Positions 17,911 to 30,859 of a stretch of 64,000 nt of DNA are shown one piece after another. The notes below the pieces were generated by a model. It saw only the letters and a program-made list of their open reading frames with translations, had not been told where the DNA came from and did not search any database. Origin of the DNA: Kistimonas sp964291485 (lineage in GTDB: Bacteria > Pseudomonadota > Gammaproteobacteria > Pseudomonadales > Endozoicomonadaceae). The position numbers were made by a program, and so were the translations under genes. The stretch covers positions 4,278,001-4,342,000 of the forward strand of contig OZ220224.1 in the NCBI GenBank assembly GCA_964291485.2. Direction: 5' to 3'. Each line of letters opens with the position of its first letter. Within the stretch, counting starts at the first letter, position 1.

Positions 17911-18465
17911 TCAAGGCGTACACCCCACATCACTTCCTCTCACTATACGGGTTCGACCAATGGCATTTATTGTTATCCCCTTGGCAAAAGCATGATCAGT
18001 ATCACCGGACACACAATAGCGAATCGTATTCGATGTACCACCATTTGTTACACCTCGAGGGCCATACGATAACCTTGTGATATCTCTTGCCCATTCAATG
18101 GATAGATCTTCAATATTCGTCACACGCGCCCGGAGCATTTCTTCGCCGGCTGTTACCAATAAAAAACCATCATTATCCTGATCTGTAAAAAGCTGCCAGC
18201 CACCATTCCACATTGACTTAGGGTCAGAAGAATCCCTTGTACCATTCTCCCGTATTGTTACCCATATATTGCGGCTTAATGCTTCAGAACGTGCATATGC
18301 CAACGCACTCCGCAAAGATGCCACCTCCGCATCAACACGATTTTTAAGCACCCAGTCCGATATCGCTGGCCCTGCAGCCGCTACAAGTATGATAACAATA
18401 CCCATACTCACCAACAGCTCAACCATTGTGAAGCCGTCCTGCTTTCCCGAGAATTCCTTTCTCAT
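17911..18465 (-). CDS. Type IV pilin-like minor pseudopilin (GspH/FimT family)
   Basis: 184 codons. The N-terminus has a type III prepilin peptidase site and hydrophobic helix: GKQDGFTMVELLVSMGIVII, with cleavage expected between G and F and the conserved E5. The rest matches the GspH/FimT layout (helix with RSALAYARSEALSRN, then beta-rich globular part with two late cysteines). Minor pilins prime assembly of type IV pili or type II secretion pseudopili. It stands alone, convergent with the secreted protein at 17511 and without other pil or gsp genes nearby. Confidence 0.85.
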   Translation of the reverse strand: MRKEFSGKQDGFTMVELLVSMGIVIILVAAAGPAISDWVLKNRVDAEVASLRSALAYARSEALSRNIWVTIRENGTRDSSDPKSMWNGGWQLFTDQDNDGFLLVTAGEEMLRARVTNIEDLSIEWARDITRLSYGPRGVTNGGTSNTIRYCVSGDTDHAFAKGITINAIGRTRIVRGSDVGCTP

Positions 18466-18598
18466 CCCTGAATACCTGAAAAGCCATTCCGTTGCTTACT
18501 TAATTCACTCTAGCAACTGGGCTGCCACAGACCGTATCGTATGAGCGTTTCATAGTGCATTACAGGGATATAACGGTTTTTTCATTCATAATATGCAT

Positions 18599-18627
18599 AA
18601 AAAAACGGAGCCTTATGGCTCCGTTTT
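18599..18627 (-). terminator. Intrinsic terminator after rpoC
   Basis: AAAACGGAGCC-ATAA-GGCTCCGTTTT on the minus strand, a perfect 11-bp stem running into seven T, 54 bp after the rpoC stop. The T-tracts on both sides make it potentially bidirectional. Confidence 0.95.
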
Positions 18628-18680
18628 CTCAATCGACTCACCAAGGGCTTACCTATTAGGTAACCCCTTGCTCAGTGCGA

Positions 18681-22886
<4,206 letters not shown>

Positions 22887-22946
22887 CGCTTCTCCTCGCG
22901 GAAGCGGACGGGTCAGTGACCCGCCGCTGTTAACCCCTTAGCCTGA

Positions 22947-25900
22947 TTATTCAGTTTCGAGCTCGATATCGATGCCCAGTGAACGAATTTCCTTAACCAG
23001 AACATTAAAGGACTCTGGCATACCCGCTTCCATCCGGTGATCGCCATCAACAATGTTTTTGTACATCTTGGTACGGCCGGCGACGTCATCCGACTTGACG
23101 GTGAGCATTTCCTGCAGCGTGTACGCGGCGCCATAAGCCTCCAGCGCCCACACTTCCATCTCACCGAATCGCTGACCACCAAACTGCGCCTTACCACCCA
23201 GCGGCTGCTGGGTAACCAGCGAGTAGGAACCGGTAGAACGGGCATGCATCTTGTCATCAACCAGGTGGTTCAGCTTGAGCATGTACATGTAACCAACGGT
23301 TACCTGGCGCTCAAACTGGTTACCGGTACGACCGTCGAACAGCGTGCACTGTCCGCTGTCGTTCAGGTCTGCCAGACGCAGCAGCTCCTTGATTTCAGCT
23401 TCCTTGGCACCGTCGAATACGGCCGTTGCCATCGGAACACCACCACGCAGGTTACGAGCCAGTTCCATGATCTCCTGATCAGAGAAGCTGTCCAGATCAA
23501 CCTTGGTCGCACGACCCGCCACACCGTTGTAGACCTGATCCAGGAACTTACGGATATCAGCCACAGCCTGTTGCGCTTCGATCATGCGATTGATCTTCAC
23601 GCCCAGCCCCTTGGCCGCTGCACCCAAGTGAGTTTCCAGTACCTGACCAACGTTCATACGCGACGGTACGCCCAGCGGGTTCAGAACGATATCAACCGGG
23701 TTACCATTCTCATCATACGGCATATCTTCTACCGGCATGATGATGGAGATAACACCCTTGTTACCGTGACGACCCGCCATCTTGTCACCCGGCTGGATGC
23801 GACGCTTGATGGCCAAGTAAACCTTGACGATCTTCAGAACGCCAGGCGCCATGTCATCACTGGTCTGCAGCTTTTTCTTCTTGTCTTCGAAACGCTCATC
23901 CAGCTGCGCGCGCAATTCAGTCAACTGCTTGCGGGCGTTATCCAGCTGTTCGTTCAGAGACTCGTCAGCCATAACCAGCTTGAACCACTGGTCGTGTTCC
24001 AGGCCGTTCAGGTACTCATCAGAGATGCTGTCCCCCTTGGACAGGGCAGGACCGCGATCCGCCTTCTGACCAACCAGCGCATTGCGCAGACGGGCAAAGG
24101 TATCGAATTCAACGATACGGAACTCTTCGTTCAGGTCCTTACGGATTTCGTCGAGCTGCTCTTTTTCGATAGACAGCGCACGGGAATCCTTCTCCACACC
24201 ATCACGGGTGAAGACCTGTACGTCGATAACGGTACCTTTCACACTGGTGGGCACACGCAGCGAGGTATCCTTAACGTCAGATGCCTTTTCACCGAAGATG
24301 GCGCGCAGCAGTTTTTCTTCCGGGGTCAGCTGGGTTTCACCCTTCGGTGTTACCTTACCTACCAGGATGTCGCCTGCTTCAACCTCTGCACCCACGTAAA
24401 CAATACCGGCTTCATCCAGCTTGTTCAGGGCAGACTCACCAACGTTGGGAATATCCGCAGTGATTTCTTCGGAACCCAGCTTGGTGTCACGAGCCACACA
24501 GGTCAGTTCCTGGATGTGGATCGTGGTGAAACGGTCTTCCTGTACAACACGCTCGGACACCAGGATGGAGTCCTCGAAGTTGTAACCGTTCCAGGGCATG
24601 AACGCGACGCGCATGTTCTGACCCAGGGCCAGCTCGCCGATGTCCACAGAAGGACCGTCAGCCAGGATATCGCCACGGGCAATGACGTCGCCCTTCTTAA
24701 CCAGGGAACGCTGGTTAATACAGGTGTTTTGGTTAGAACGGGTGTACTTGGTCAGTGCGTAGATATCCACGCCCGCTTCACCCGCCAGCAGCTCGGATTC
24801 TTCAACACGGATAACGATCCGGGAAGCATCAACACTGTCTACCACACCGCCACGCTTGGCAACGACGCAGACACCCGAGTCACGGGCAACGTTACGCTCC
24901 ATACCGGTACCAACCAGCGGCTTGTCTGCGCGCAGGGTCGGAACGGCCTGACGTTGCATGTTCGATCCCATCAGGGCTCGGTTCGCGTCATCGTGCTCAA
25001 GGAACGGAATCAAGGACGCAGCCACGGATACCACCTGACGCGGTGATACATCCATGAAGTTAACCTGCTCCGGTCCCATCAGGGTAAATTCGTTACGGTA
25101 ACGAACGTTCACCAGCTCTTCGCTCAGACGGTTGTTTTCGTCCAGCACCGCACTGGCCTGTGCGATAACGAATTCACCTTCCTCAATCGCAGACAGGTAT
25201 TCGATTTGGTCGGTTACCTGACCATCAACAACCTTACGGTACGGAGATTCAAGGAAACCGTAATCGTTAGTACGGGCATAAGTTGCCAGTGAGTTGATCA
25301 GACCGATGTTCGGACCTTCAGGGGTCTCGATAGGACATACACGACCGTAGTGGGTCGGATGCACGTCTCGAACCTCGAAGCCAGCACGCTCACGGGTCAA
25401 ACCACCCGGGCCCAATGCGGAGACACGACGCTTGTGCGTAATCTCGGACAGCGGGTTGTTCTGGTCCATGAACTGGGACAGCTGGCTGGAACCGAAGAAT
25501 TCCTTGATCGCAGCGGCAACCGGCTTGGCGTTGATCAGATCCTGAGGCATCAGGCCTTCGCTTTCAGCCATGGACAGACGCTCACGAACCGCACGCTCAA
25601 CACGCACCAGACCAACACGGAACTGGTTCTCTGCCATTTCACCGACAGAACGGACACGACGGTTACCCAGGTGATCGATATCGTCACAGATACCGTGACC
25701 ATTACGGATATCAACCAGGGTACGCATCACATCAATGATGTCCTGGTTATCGAGAACGCCGGAACCTTCATCGCTTTCACGCGCCATACGACGGTTGAAC
25801 TTCATACGACCAACGGCAGACAGGTCGTAGCGCTCAGCGGTAAAGAACAGGTTCTGGAACAGCTGCTCGGCGGCCTCCTTGGTCGGCGGCTCACCAGGAC

Positions 25901-27026
25901 GCATCATGCGGTAGATTTCTACCAGCGCCTCAATACGGTTGGTTGTGGTATCGGCTCTCAGTGTGTCGGAGACGTAGGAACCACAATCCAGCTCATTGGT
26001 GTAGATAACCTCAATTTCCTTGGCGGAAGCCGCCAGGAACTTCTCGTACAACTCAAGCGTAATTTCGGTATTACATTCCGCAATGATTTCACCGGTTGTT
26101 TTGTGAATAACCGGTTTGGCCAGCACCTTGCCCAGCAGGTACTCGACCGGTGCCTCAATCTCTTTGATATTGGCTTTCTGCAGCTGGCGGATATGACGCG
26201 CAGTGACACGACGACCCATCTCAACAATAACGTTGCCATCGTGATCCTTGATATCGAAGCTGGCGGCTTCACCGCGCAGACGTTCGGGGATCAGTTCGAA
26301 AGAAACGCCATTACTGGAGATCTTGTAGAAGTTTGTCTCGAAGAACGCGCCCAGAATCTGCTCAGAGGTAAAATCCAGTGCACGCAGCAGGATCGTTGCA
26401 GGAAGTTTCCGGCGACGGTCGATACGAACAAAGAGTAGATCCTTGGGATCAAATTCGAAGTCCAGCCATGAACCACGGTAAGGAATCACCCGCGCGGAGT
26501 ACAGCAGCTTACCGGAGGAATGTGTCTTACCACGATCGTGATCGAAGAACACGCCAGGTGAACGATGCAGCTGGGAAACAATAACACGCTCGGTACCGTT
26601 GATTACGAAGGTACCGTTATCAGTCATGAGCGGAATTTCGCCCATGTAGACTTCCTGTTCCTTGATGTCCTTGATCGCCTTGTTGGCGCTTTCCTTGTCA
26701 TAAATAATCAGGCGAACCTTTACACGCAGGGGGACTGCGTAAGTGATTCCGCGCAGCTGGCATTCCTTTACGTCAAAAGCGGGAGTGCCCAGACGATAGC
26801 CAACATATTCCAGGGCTGCGTTGCCGGAATAGCTGACAATCGGAAAGACGGACTTGAAAGCCGCGTGCAAACCGATATCATCTCTCGCCTCAGTACCTTT
26901 GCCTGACTGCAAGAGTTTTTGATAGGAATCCAGCTGAATTGCCAGCAAATACGGCACATCCATGACGTGCGGCAATTTACCGAAGTCCTTGCGGATACGT
27001 TTTTTCTCTGTATACGAGTAAGCCAT
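22947..27026 (-). CDS. rpoB: RNA polymerase beta subunit
   Basis: 1359 codons from ATG at 27026 (MAYSYTEKKRIRKDFGKLPH). GGGGA lies six bases upstream, while the Met at 27032 has no such site. The rifampicin-binding region reads SSQLSQFMDQNNPLSEITHK and RRVSALGPGGL, so residues commonly mutated in resistance (E. coli D516, H526, S531) have wild-type identity. The C-terminal SYSLVTQQPLGGKAQFGGQR clamp segment is present. Transcribed from the rplJL unit past an attenuator. Confidence 0.98.
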   Translation of the reverse strand: MAYSYTEKKRIRKDFGKLPHVMDVPYLLAIQLDSYQKLLQSGKGTEARDDIGLHAAFKSVFPIVSYSGNAALEYVGYRLGTPAFDVKECQLRGITYAVPLRVKVRLIIYDKESANKAIKDIKEQEVYMGEIPLMTDNGTFVINGTERVIVSQLHRSPGVFFDHDRGKTHSSGKLLYSARVIPYRGSWLDFEFDPKDLLFVRIDRRRKLPATILLRALDFTSEQILGAFFETNFYKISSNGVSFELIPERLRGEAASFDIKDHDGNVIVEMGRRVTARHIRQLQKANIKEIEAPVEYLLGKVLAKPVIHKTTGEIIAECNTEITLELYEKFLAASAKEIEVIYTNELDCGSYVSDTLRADTTTNRIEALVEIYRMMRPGEPPTKEAAEQLFQNLFFTAERYDLSAVGRMKFNRRMARESDEGSGVLDNQDIIDVMRTLVDIRNGHGICDDIDHLGNRRVRSVGEMAENQFRVGLVRVERAVRERLSMAESEGLMPQDLINAKPVAAAIKEFFGSSQLSQFMDQNNPLSEITHKRRVSALGPGGLTRERAGFEVRDVHPTHYGRVCPIETPEGPNIGLINSLATYARTNDYGFLESPYRKVVDGQVTDQIEYLSAIEEGEFVIAQASAVLDENNRLSEELVNVRYRNEFTLMGPEQVNFMDVSPRQVVSVAASLIPFLEHDDANRALMGSNMQRQAVPTLRADKPLVGTGMERNVARDSGVCVVAKRGGVVDSVDASRIVIRVEESELLAGEAGVDIYALTKYTRSNQNTCINQRSLVKKGDVIARGDILADGPSVDIGELALGQNMRVAFMPWNGYNFEDSILVSERVVQEDRFTTIHIQELTCVARDTKLGSEEITADIPNVGESALNKLDEAGIVYVGAEVEAGDILVGKVTPKGETQLTPEEKLLRAIFGEKASDVKDTSLRVPTSVKGTVIDVQVFTRDGVEKDSRALSIEKEQLDEIRKDLNEEFRIVEFDTFARLRNALVGQKADRGPALSKGDSISDEYLNGLEHDQWFKLVMADESLNEQLDNARKQLTELRAQLDERFEDKKKKLQTSDDMAPGVLKIVKVYLAIKRRIQPGDKMAGRHGNKGVISIIMPVEDMPYDENGNPVDIVLNPLGVPSRMNVGQVLETHLGAAAKGLGVKINRMIEAQQAVADIRKFLDQVYNGVAGRATKVDLDSFSDQEIMELARNLRGGVPMATAVFDGAKEAEIKELLRLADLNDSGQCTLFDGRTGNQFERQVTVGYMYMLKLNHLVDDKMHARSTGSYSLVTQQPLGGKAQFGGQRFGEMEVWALEAYGAAYTLQEMLTVKSDDVAGRTKMYKNIVDGDHRMEAGMPESFNVLVKEIRSLGIDIELETE

Positions 27027-27209
27027 CAGCATTCCCCAGCTAGGTCACCTGCGGTTGTGTCGTTGATCACCGGCGTCGGAGTCACGACAGCCCTTGAGGG
27101 CGGGTAGCCTCTCTTATTGTCACCGTTTGGTGATAACCATCCTTCTATAAACCATAACGTTCTATCAGGCCGAAATATACGGGCATAAAAGTTATAGCTC
27201 ATACAACGG

Positions 27210-27238
27210 AAAAAGGCCGGTGCCCTTGGACACCAGCC
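27210..27238 (-). terminator. Attenuator-type hairpin between rplL and rpoB
   Basis: On the minus strand, GGCTGGTGTCC and GGCACCGGCC pair (two G-U) with a short loop and run directly into TTTTT, about 45 bp after the rplL stop. In E. coli the rplL-rpoB gap contains a partial terminator that lowers rpoBC expression relative to rplJL; this hairpin has the same place and form. A second small hairpin (TCACC/GGTGA) lies at about 27119-27135. Confidence 0.8.
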
Positions 27239-27283
27239 ATTCGGCCTATTATGCAACAAGCCTGAAAAAAAGCAATGCTGAAA

Positions 27284-27658
27284 TTACTTGATTTCTACAG
27301 TAGCGCCAGCTTCTTCCAGCTCTTTCTTCAGAGCTTCAGCTTCTTCCTTGGTAGCGCCTTCCTTCAGAGGAGCAGGAGCGCCGTCTACCAGTGCCTTGGC
27401 TTCTTTCAGGCCCAGACCGGTAGCACCACGGACAACCTTGATGACGTTAACTTTCTTGTCACCAGCGGCAGTCAGGATTACGTCGAATTCAGTCTTCTCT
27501 TCAGCAGCAGCAGCTTCGCCAGCAGGAGCAGCAGCAACGGCTACAGCGGCTTGAGCGCTGACACCGAACTTCTCTTCCATAGCTTCAACCAGCTCAACTA
27601 CTTCCATAACGCTCATTTCAGCGATGGCATTCAGGATATCGTCTTTAGACAGAGCCAT
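27284..27658 (-). CDS. rplL: 50S ribosomal protein L7/L12
   Basis: 124 codons from ATG at 27658 (MALSKDDILNAIAEMSVMEV); GGAG lies six bases upstream, so the longer reading to 27670 is rejected. N-terminal dimerisation helix, Ala-rich hinge (AAVAVAAAPAGEAAAAEEK) and C-domain (KVNVIKVVRGATGLGLKEAK) are typical. L12 forms the ribosomal stalk that recruits translational GTPases. Confidence 0.98.
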   Translation of the reverse strand: MALSKDDILNAIAEMSVMEVVELVEAMEEKFGVSAQAAVAVAAAPAGEAAAAEEKTEFDVILTAAGDKKVNVIKVVRGATGLGLKEAKALVDGAPAPLKEGATKEEAEALKKELEEAGATVEIK

Positions 27659-27727
27659 TTTTAACTCCAAAAATTCTGTATGGTAAAACCAAAAATTCTT
27701 TAACTAAAAACCAGCCGATCAACAGGA

Positions 27728-28255
27728 TCAGGCGGCTTTCTTCTGGTCGGCAACAGCTGCCATTACACGGGTAATACGTGCTGGGAACTCGTTCAGAGTT
27801 CTGGTCAGCTTGGTTACCGGTGCAATCATTACGCTCATCAGCATCGCGCGAGCCTGGTCCAGAGTAGGCATCTTGGCCAGGACATCAATCTGCTCAGCGC
27901 CGAGCAGTTGACCTCCAATGGACAGCGCCTTGACTTCCAGCTCTTTGTTATCCTTGGCAAAATCCTTGAGCAGACGAGCTGCTGCACCTGGATCTTCCTG
28001 GGAAAACGCCAGAACTGTAGGACCAATCAGAGCCTCTTTCATGCACTCGTATTCGGTGCCTTCCACTGCGCGGCGAGCCAGAGTGTTACGTACAACCTTC
28101 AGGTATACGCCACCCTCACGAGCCTGCTTACGCAGAGAGGTCATCTGGTCAACAGTCAGACCACGGTAGTCCGCGATTACAGCCGACAGAGCGTTTTGGG
28201 CAACCTCGCTGACTTCGGCGACAATCGCCTTCTTGTCTTCGAGACCTAACGCCAT
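27728..28255 (-). CDS. rplJ: 50S ribosomal protein L10
   Basis: 175 codons: VAEVSEVAQNALSAVIADYR, then GLTVDQMTSLRKQAREGGVY, with a C-terminal helix that binds L7/L12 dimers. The L10-L12 complex represses its own mRNA through the leader at 28351-28420. It lies 69 bp before rplL. Confidence 0.97.
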   Translation of the reverse strand: MALGLEDKKAIVAEVSEVAQNALSAVIADYRGLTVDQMTSLRKQAREGGVYLKVVRNTLARRAVEGTEYECMKEALIGPTVLAFSQEDPGAAARLLKDFAKDNKELEVKALSIGGQLLGAEQIDVLAKMPTLDQARAMLMSVMIAPVTKLTRTLNEFPARITRVMAAVADQKKAA

Positions 28256-28350
28256 TGGCTTTACTCCAATTCTCTATAGAAAAGAGCATCTTCCAATCAG
28301 GGGAAGACACTCCCTAAATACGGTGATGGGTTAATTGCAATGCAATCAGT

Positions 28351-28420
28351 TCACCGTCTACGCAGGAAATTAAGCAAATAACACAAAAATCGGTCATCCG
28401 CACCTGCGATCTTTGACGGC
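28351..28420 (-). ncRNA. L10 leader (autoregulatory RNA of rplJL)
   Basis: In the 236-bp gap between rplA and rplJ, the minus strand contains GCCGTCAAAGATCGCAGGTG and, about 35 nt later, CCTGCGTAGACGGTGA. These two arms (GCCGTC/GACGGT and CGCAGG/CCTGCG) pair as in the L10 leader of E. coli, where the L10-L12 complex binds to block rplJ translation. Nearer to rplJ, a second stem (28285-28311, 10 bp with G-U pairs) precedes the start. No convincing promoter was found, although a weak -35/-10 pair may lie around 28440-28470. Confidence 0.88.
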
Positions 28421-28491
28421 CCCCGCTATACGAGGACCCCAAAGACTGTAGAGTCGATGCAACAGATCAAGAACCTGCCGCAACACTCAAA

Positions 28492-29187
28492 TCAGAAGTC
28501 AAGGCTAGCCTGATCAATGGCCAGACCGGGACCCATTGTAGAAGACAGGGTCACCTTCTTGACATAAACACCCTTGGCGGAAGAAGGCTTCAGCTTCTTC
28601 AGATCAACCAGCAGCGCTTCAACGTTCTGCTTCAGGGAGCCCGCTTCGAAGTCGATCTTGCCGACAGAAGCGTGAATAATACCGTTCTTGTCAGTACGGT
28701 AACGAACCTGACCGGCCTTGGCGTTCTTAACCGCCTCAGCAACGTTAGGGGTTACGGTACCAACCTTCGGGTTAGGCATCAGACCACGAGGACCCAGAAC
28801 CTGACCCAGCTGGCCAACAACGCGCATTGCATCCGGAGAAGCAATAACAACGTCAAAGTTCATTTCGCCTGCTTTGATCTGTTCGGCCAGATCTTCCATG
28901 CCAACCAGCTCTGCACCCGCTTCGCGAGCCGCATCAGCGTTAGCGCCTTGAGTGAAGACCGCTACGCGAACGTCTTTACCAGTACCGTTAGGCAGTACGG
29001 TAGAGCCACGAACAACCTGGTCAGATTTACGAGGATCAACACCCAGGTTCACAGCAACGTCGATAGACTCTTTGAACTTGGCCGCTGGCAGATCCTTCAG
29101 CAGGCTGGCAGCATCTTCAAAACCGTAGATCTTGGTGCTGTCAACTTTCTCAGCAATCAGCTTTGCACGCTTGGTCATCTTAGCCAT
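28492..29187 (-). CDS. rplA: 50S ribosomal protein L1
   Basis: 231 codons with the L1 signature VLGPRGLMPNPKVGTVTPNV. L1 forms the mobile stalk at the E site and in E. coli represses the rplKA mRNA. Its ATG shares one base with the rplK stop codon (TAATG). Confidence 0.98.
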   Translation of the reverse strand: MAKMTKRAKLIAEKVDSTKIYGFEDAASLLKDLPAAKFKESIDVAVNLGVDPRKSDQVVRGSTVLPNGTGKDVRVAVFTQGANADAAREAGAELVGMEDLAEQIKAGEMNFDVVIASPDAMRVVGQLGQVLGPRGLMPNPKVGTVTPNVAEAVKNAKAGQVRYRTDKNGIIHASVGKIDFEAGSLKQNVEALLVDLKKLKPSSAKGVYVKKVTLSSTMGPGLAIDQASLDF

Positions 29188-29618
29188 TACACACCCTCCA
29201 CGTTCAGGCCCATGCTGCGGGCACTTCCAGCGATGGTGCGGATAGCAGCGTCTTCATCAGCTGCAGTCAGATCAGGCTCTTTGATCTTGGCGATTTCCAG
29301 CAGCTGCTCGCGAGTCACAGTACCGACCTTTTCAGTGTTAGGACGGCCGGAACCTTTCTTCAGCTTCAGCGCTTTCTTCAGCAGAACAGCAGCCGGCGGA
29401 GTCTTGGTTTCAAAGGTGAAGCTGCGATCGCTGTAAACAGTGATAACAACTGGAGTTGGCATGCCAGGCTCAAGACTCTGGGTCTTGGCATTAAAGGCCT
29501 TACAGAACTCCATGATGTTAACACCGTGCTGACCCAGTGCAGGACCAACAGGCGGACTTGGATTTGCCTGACCAGCGGCAACCTGGAGCTTAATATAAGC
29601 TTCTACTTTCTTAGCCAT
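29187..29618 (-). CDS. rplK: 50S ribosomal protein L11
   Basis: 143 codons from ATG at 29618 (MAKKVEAYIKLQVAAGQANP). The Met at 29639 would add an unrelated MTRNEVE. The proline-rich N-domain PSPPVGPALGQHGVNIMEFC and the C-domain GSARSMGLNVEG are intact. L11 lies at the GTPase-associated centre and is needed for RelA activation. Confidence 0.97.
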   Translation of the reverse strand: MAKKVEAYIKLQVAAGQANPSPPVGPALGQHGVNIMEFCKAFNAKTQSLEPGMPTPVVITVYSDRSFTFETKTPPAAVLLKKALKLKKGSGRPNTEKVGTVTREQLLEIAKIKEPDLTAADEDAAIRTIAGSARSMGLNVEGV

Positions 29619-29702
29619 TTCAACCTCGTTGCGGGTCAATCGCCATTACGCCAAGGCAACAGCTCCCCGTACACTAAACTTCCAGGCAATCAAAACCACC
29701 TG

Positions 29703-29741
29703 AAAATAAAATCCCCACACTGCACAGGGCAGCGCAGGGAT
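29703..29741 (-). terminator. Intrinsic terminator between nusG and rplK
   Basis: ATCCCTGCGCTGC and GCAGTGTGGGGAT pair over 13 bp (three G-U) with a 5-nt loop and run into TTTTATTTT on the minus strand, 14 bp after the nusG stop. It ends the secE-nusG unit, so rplKA should have its own promoter in 29619-29702, which I could not identify clearly. Confidence 0.85.
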
Positions 29742-29754
29742 CAAAGAATTACAA

Positions 29755-30288
29755 TCAACCTTTCTCGACCTGACCAAACTCCAGCTCGACCGGCGTTGAA
29801 CGACCGAAAATCATAACAGCCACCTGCAGGCGACTCTTCTCGTAATTGACCTCTTCCACAACACCATTGAAATCAGCGAAGGGACCATCAATAACGCGAA
29901 CCATCTCACCGGGCTCAAACAACGTCTTCGGCTTGGGCTTATCAACCCCCTCCTGAACACGCTGAAGAATCACATCAGCTTCTTTTTGTGTAATTGGTGC
30001 CGGCTTATCCGCCGTCCCACCAATGAAGCCGAGAACCCTGGGCGTATCTTTAATCAAGTGCCAGCTATCTTCGTTCATCTCCATCTGAACAAGCACATAG
30101 CCGGGGAAGAACTTGCGCTCACTTCTGCGCTTCTGGCCGTTCTTGATCTCAACCACCTCTTCGGTGGGCACAAGAATCTCACCAAACAGATCTTCCATCT
30201 GATGCAGTTTTACACGCTCTTTCAGAGAGCGCATCACATGCTTTTCAAAGCCGGAATAAGCATGCACAACATACCAACGCTTAGCCAT
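29755..30288 (-). CDS. nusG: Transcription termination/antitermination factor NusG
   Basis: 177 codons. The NGN domain (KRWYVVHAYSGFEKHVMRSL, FFPGYVLVQMEMNEDSWHLI) is followed by a KOW domain (FEPGEMVRVIDGPFADFNGV). NusG binds the polymerase clamp and links it to Rho, S10 and the trailing ribosome. It follows secE by 10 bp. Confidence 0.98.
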   Translation of the reverse strand: MAKRWYVVHAYSGFEKHVMRSLKERVKLHQMEDLFGEILVPTEEVVEIKNGQKRRSERKFFPGYVLVQMEMNEDSWHLIKDTPRVLGFIGGTADKPAPITQKEADVILQRVQEGVDKPKPKTLFEPGEMVRVIDGPFADFNGVVEEVNYEKSRLQVAVMIFGRSTPVELEFGQVEKG

Positions 30289-30298
30289 CTTTCAGTCC

Positions 30299-30670
30299 TT
30301 ATCCAATCAGGCTACTGACAAGCCAGCCCAGCAAAGAGTCAAGACCCCAAAGCACAAGACCCATAATCAAAACGACCGCAACTACAACAAGCGTCGTCTG
30401 AACAGTTTCCTGCCGCGTCGGCCAGACAACTTTCCTGACCTCAGCCTTGGCATCCTTGAGCAGCTCCCAGAACACCCGGCCTTTGTCCGTCTGGAAAGCC
30501 ACAACAGCCGCTACAACTCCCAGAGCAACAAGACCGATTACACGATATAGTAATGACTCTGCTGAGAAGTAATAGTTCCCACCGACACCTACAACCACCA
30601 ATAAGGCAACTACAGCCCATTTCAGGCCGTCGAAGCTATTTACACTTTCAACGTCGGCTTTACCACTCAT
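30299..30670 (-). CDS. secE: Preprotein translocase subunit SecE
   Basis: 123 codons from ATG at 30670 (MSGKADVESVNSFDGLKWAV); an in-frame TTG one codon earlier is less likely. Three hydrophobic segments with the conserved cytoplasmic amphipathic region LLKDAKAEVRKVVWPTRQET mark the three-helix proteobacterial SecE. It partners SecY (2159-3484). Confidence 0.95.
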   Translation of the reverse strand: MSGKADVESVNSFDGLKWAVVALLVVVGVGGNYYFSAESLLYRVIGLVALGVVAAVVAFQTDKGRVFWELLKDAKAEVRKVVWPTRQETVQTTLVVVAVVLIMGLVLWGLDSLLGWLVSSLIG

Positions 30671-30711
30671 CAAGACATCTCTATCAGATCAGGTTACCCA
30701 AGAAGGGAAGC

Positions 30712-30787
30712 TGGCAGGCCAGGAGGGAATCGAACCCCCAACCCCCGGTTTTGGAGACCGGTGCTCTACCAATTGAACTACTGGCCT
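30712..30787 (-). tRNA. tRNA-Trp (CCA)
   Basis: The 76-nt minus-strand cloverleaf begins AGGCCAGTAGTTCAATTGGT and ends with an encoded CCA. The anticodon loop CTCCAAA gives anticodon CCA, and the T-loop GGTTCGATTCC is standard. It lies between tuf and secE, as in Pseudomonas-type genomes. Confidence 0.97.
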
Positions 30788-30859
30788 AAATACTTTCTGG
30801 CGCTCAAGAGCTCCGGGCGCTGTATATTACATGACCCAAGAGCCCTTGAACAGCCTTAA

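Noticed and set aside
23037..25046. 669-codon plus-strand ORF opposite rpoB
   Set aside because: Antisense shadow of rpoB with Thr/Gln/His-rich composition and no start signal.
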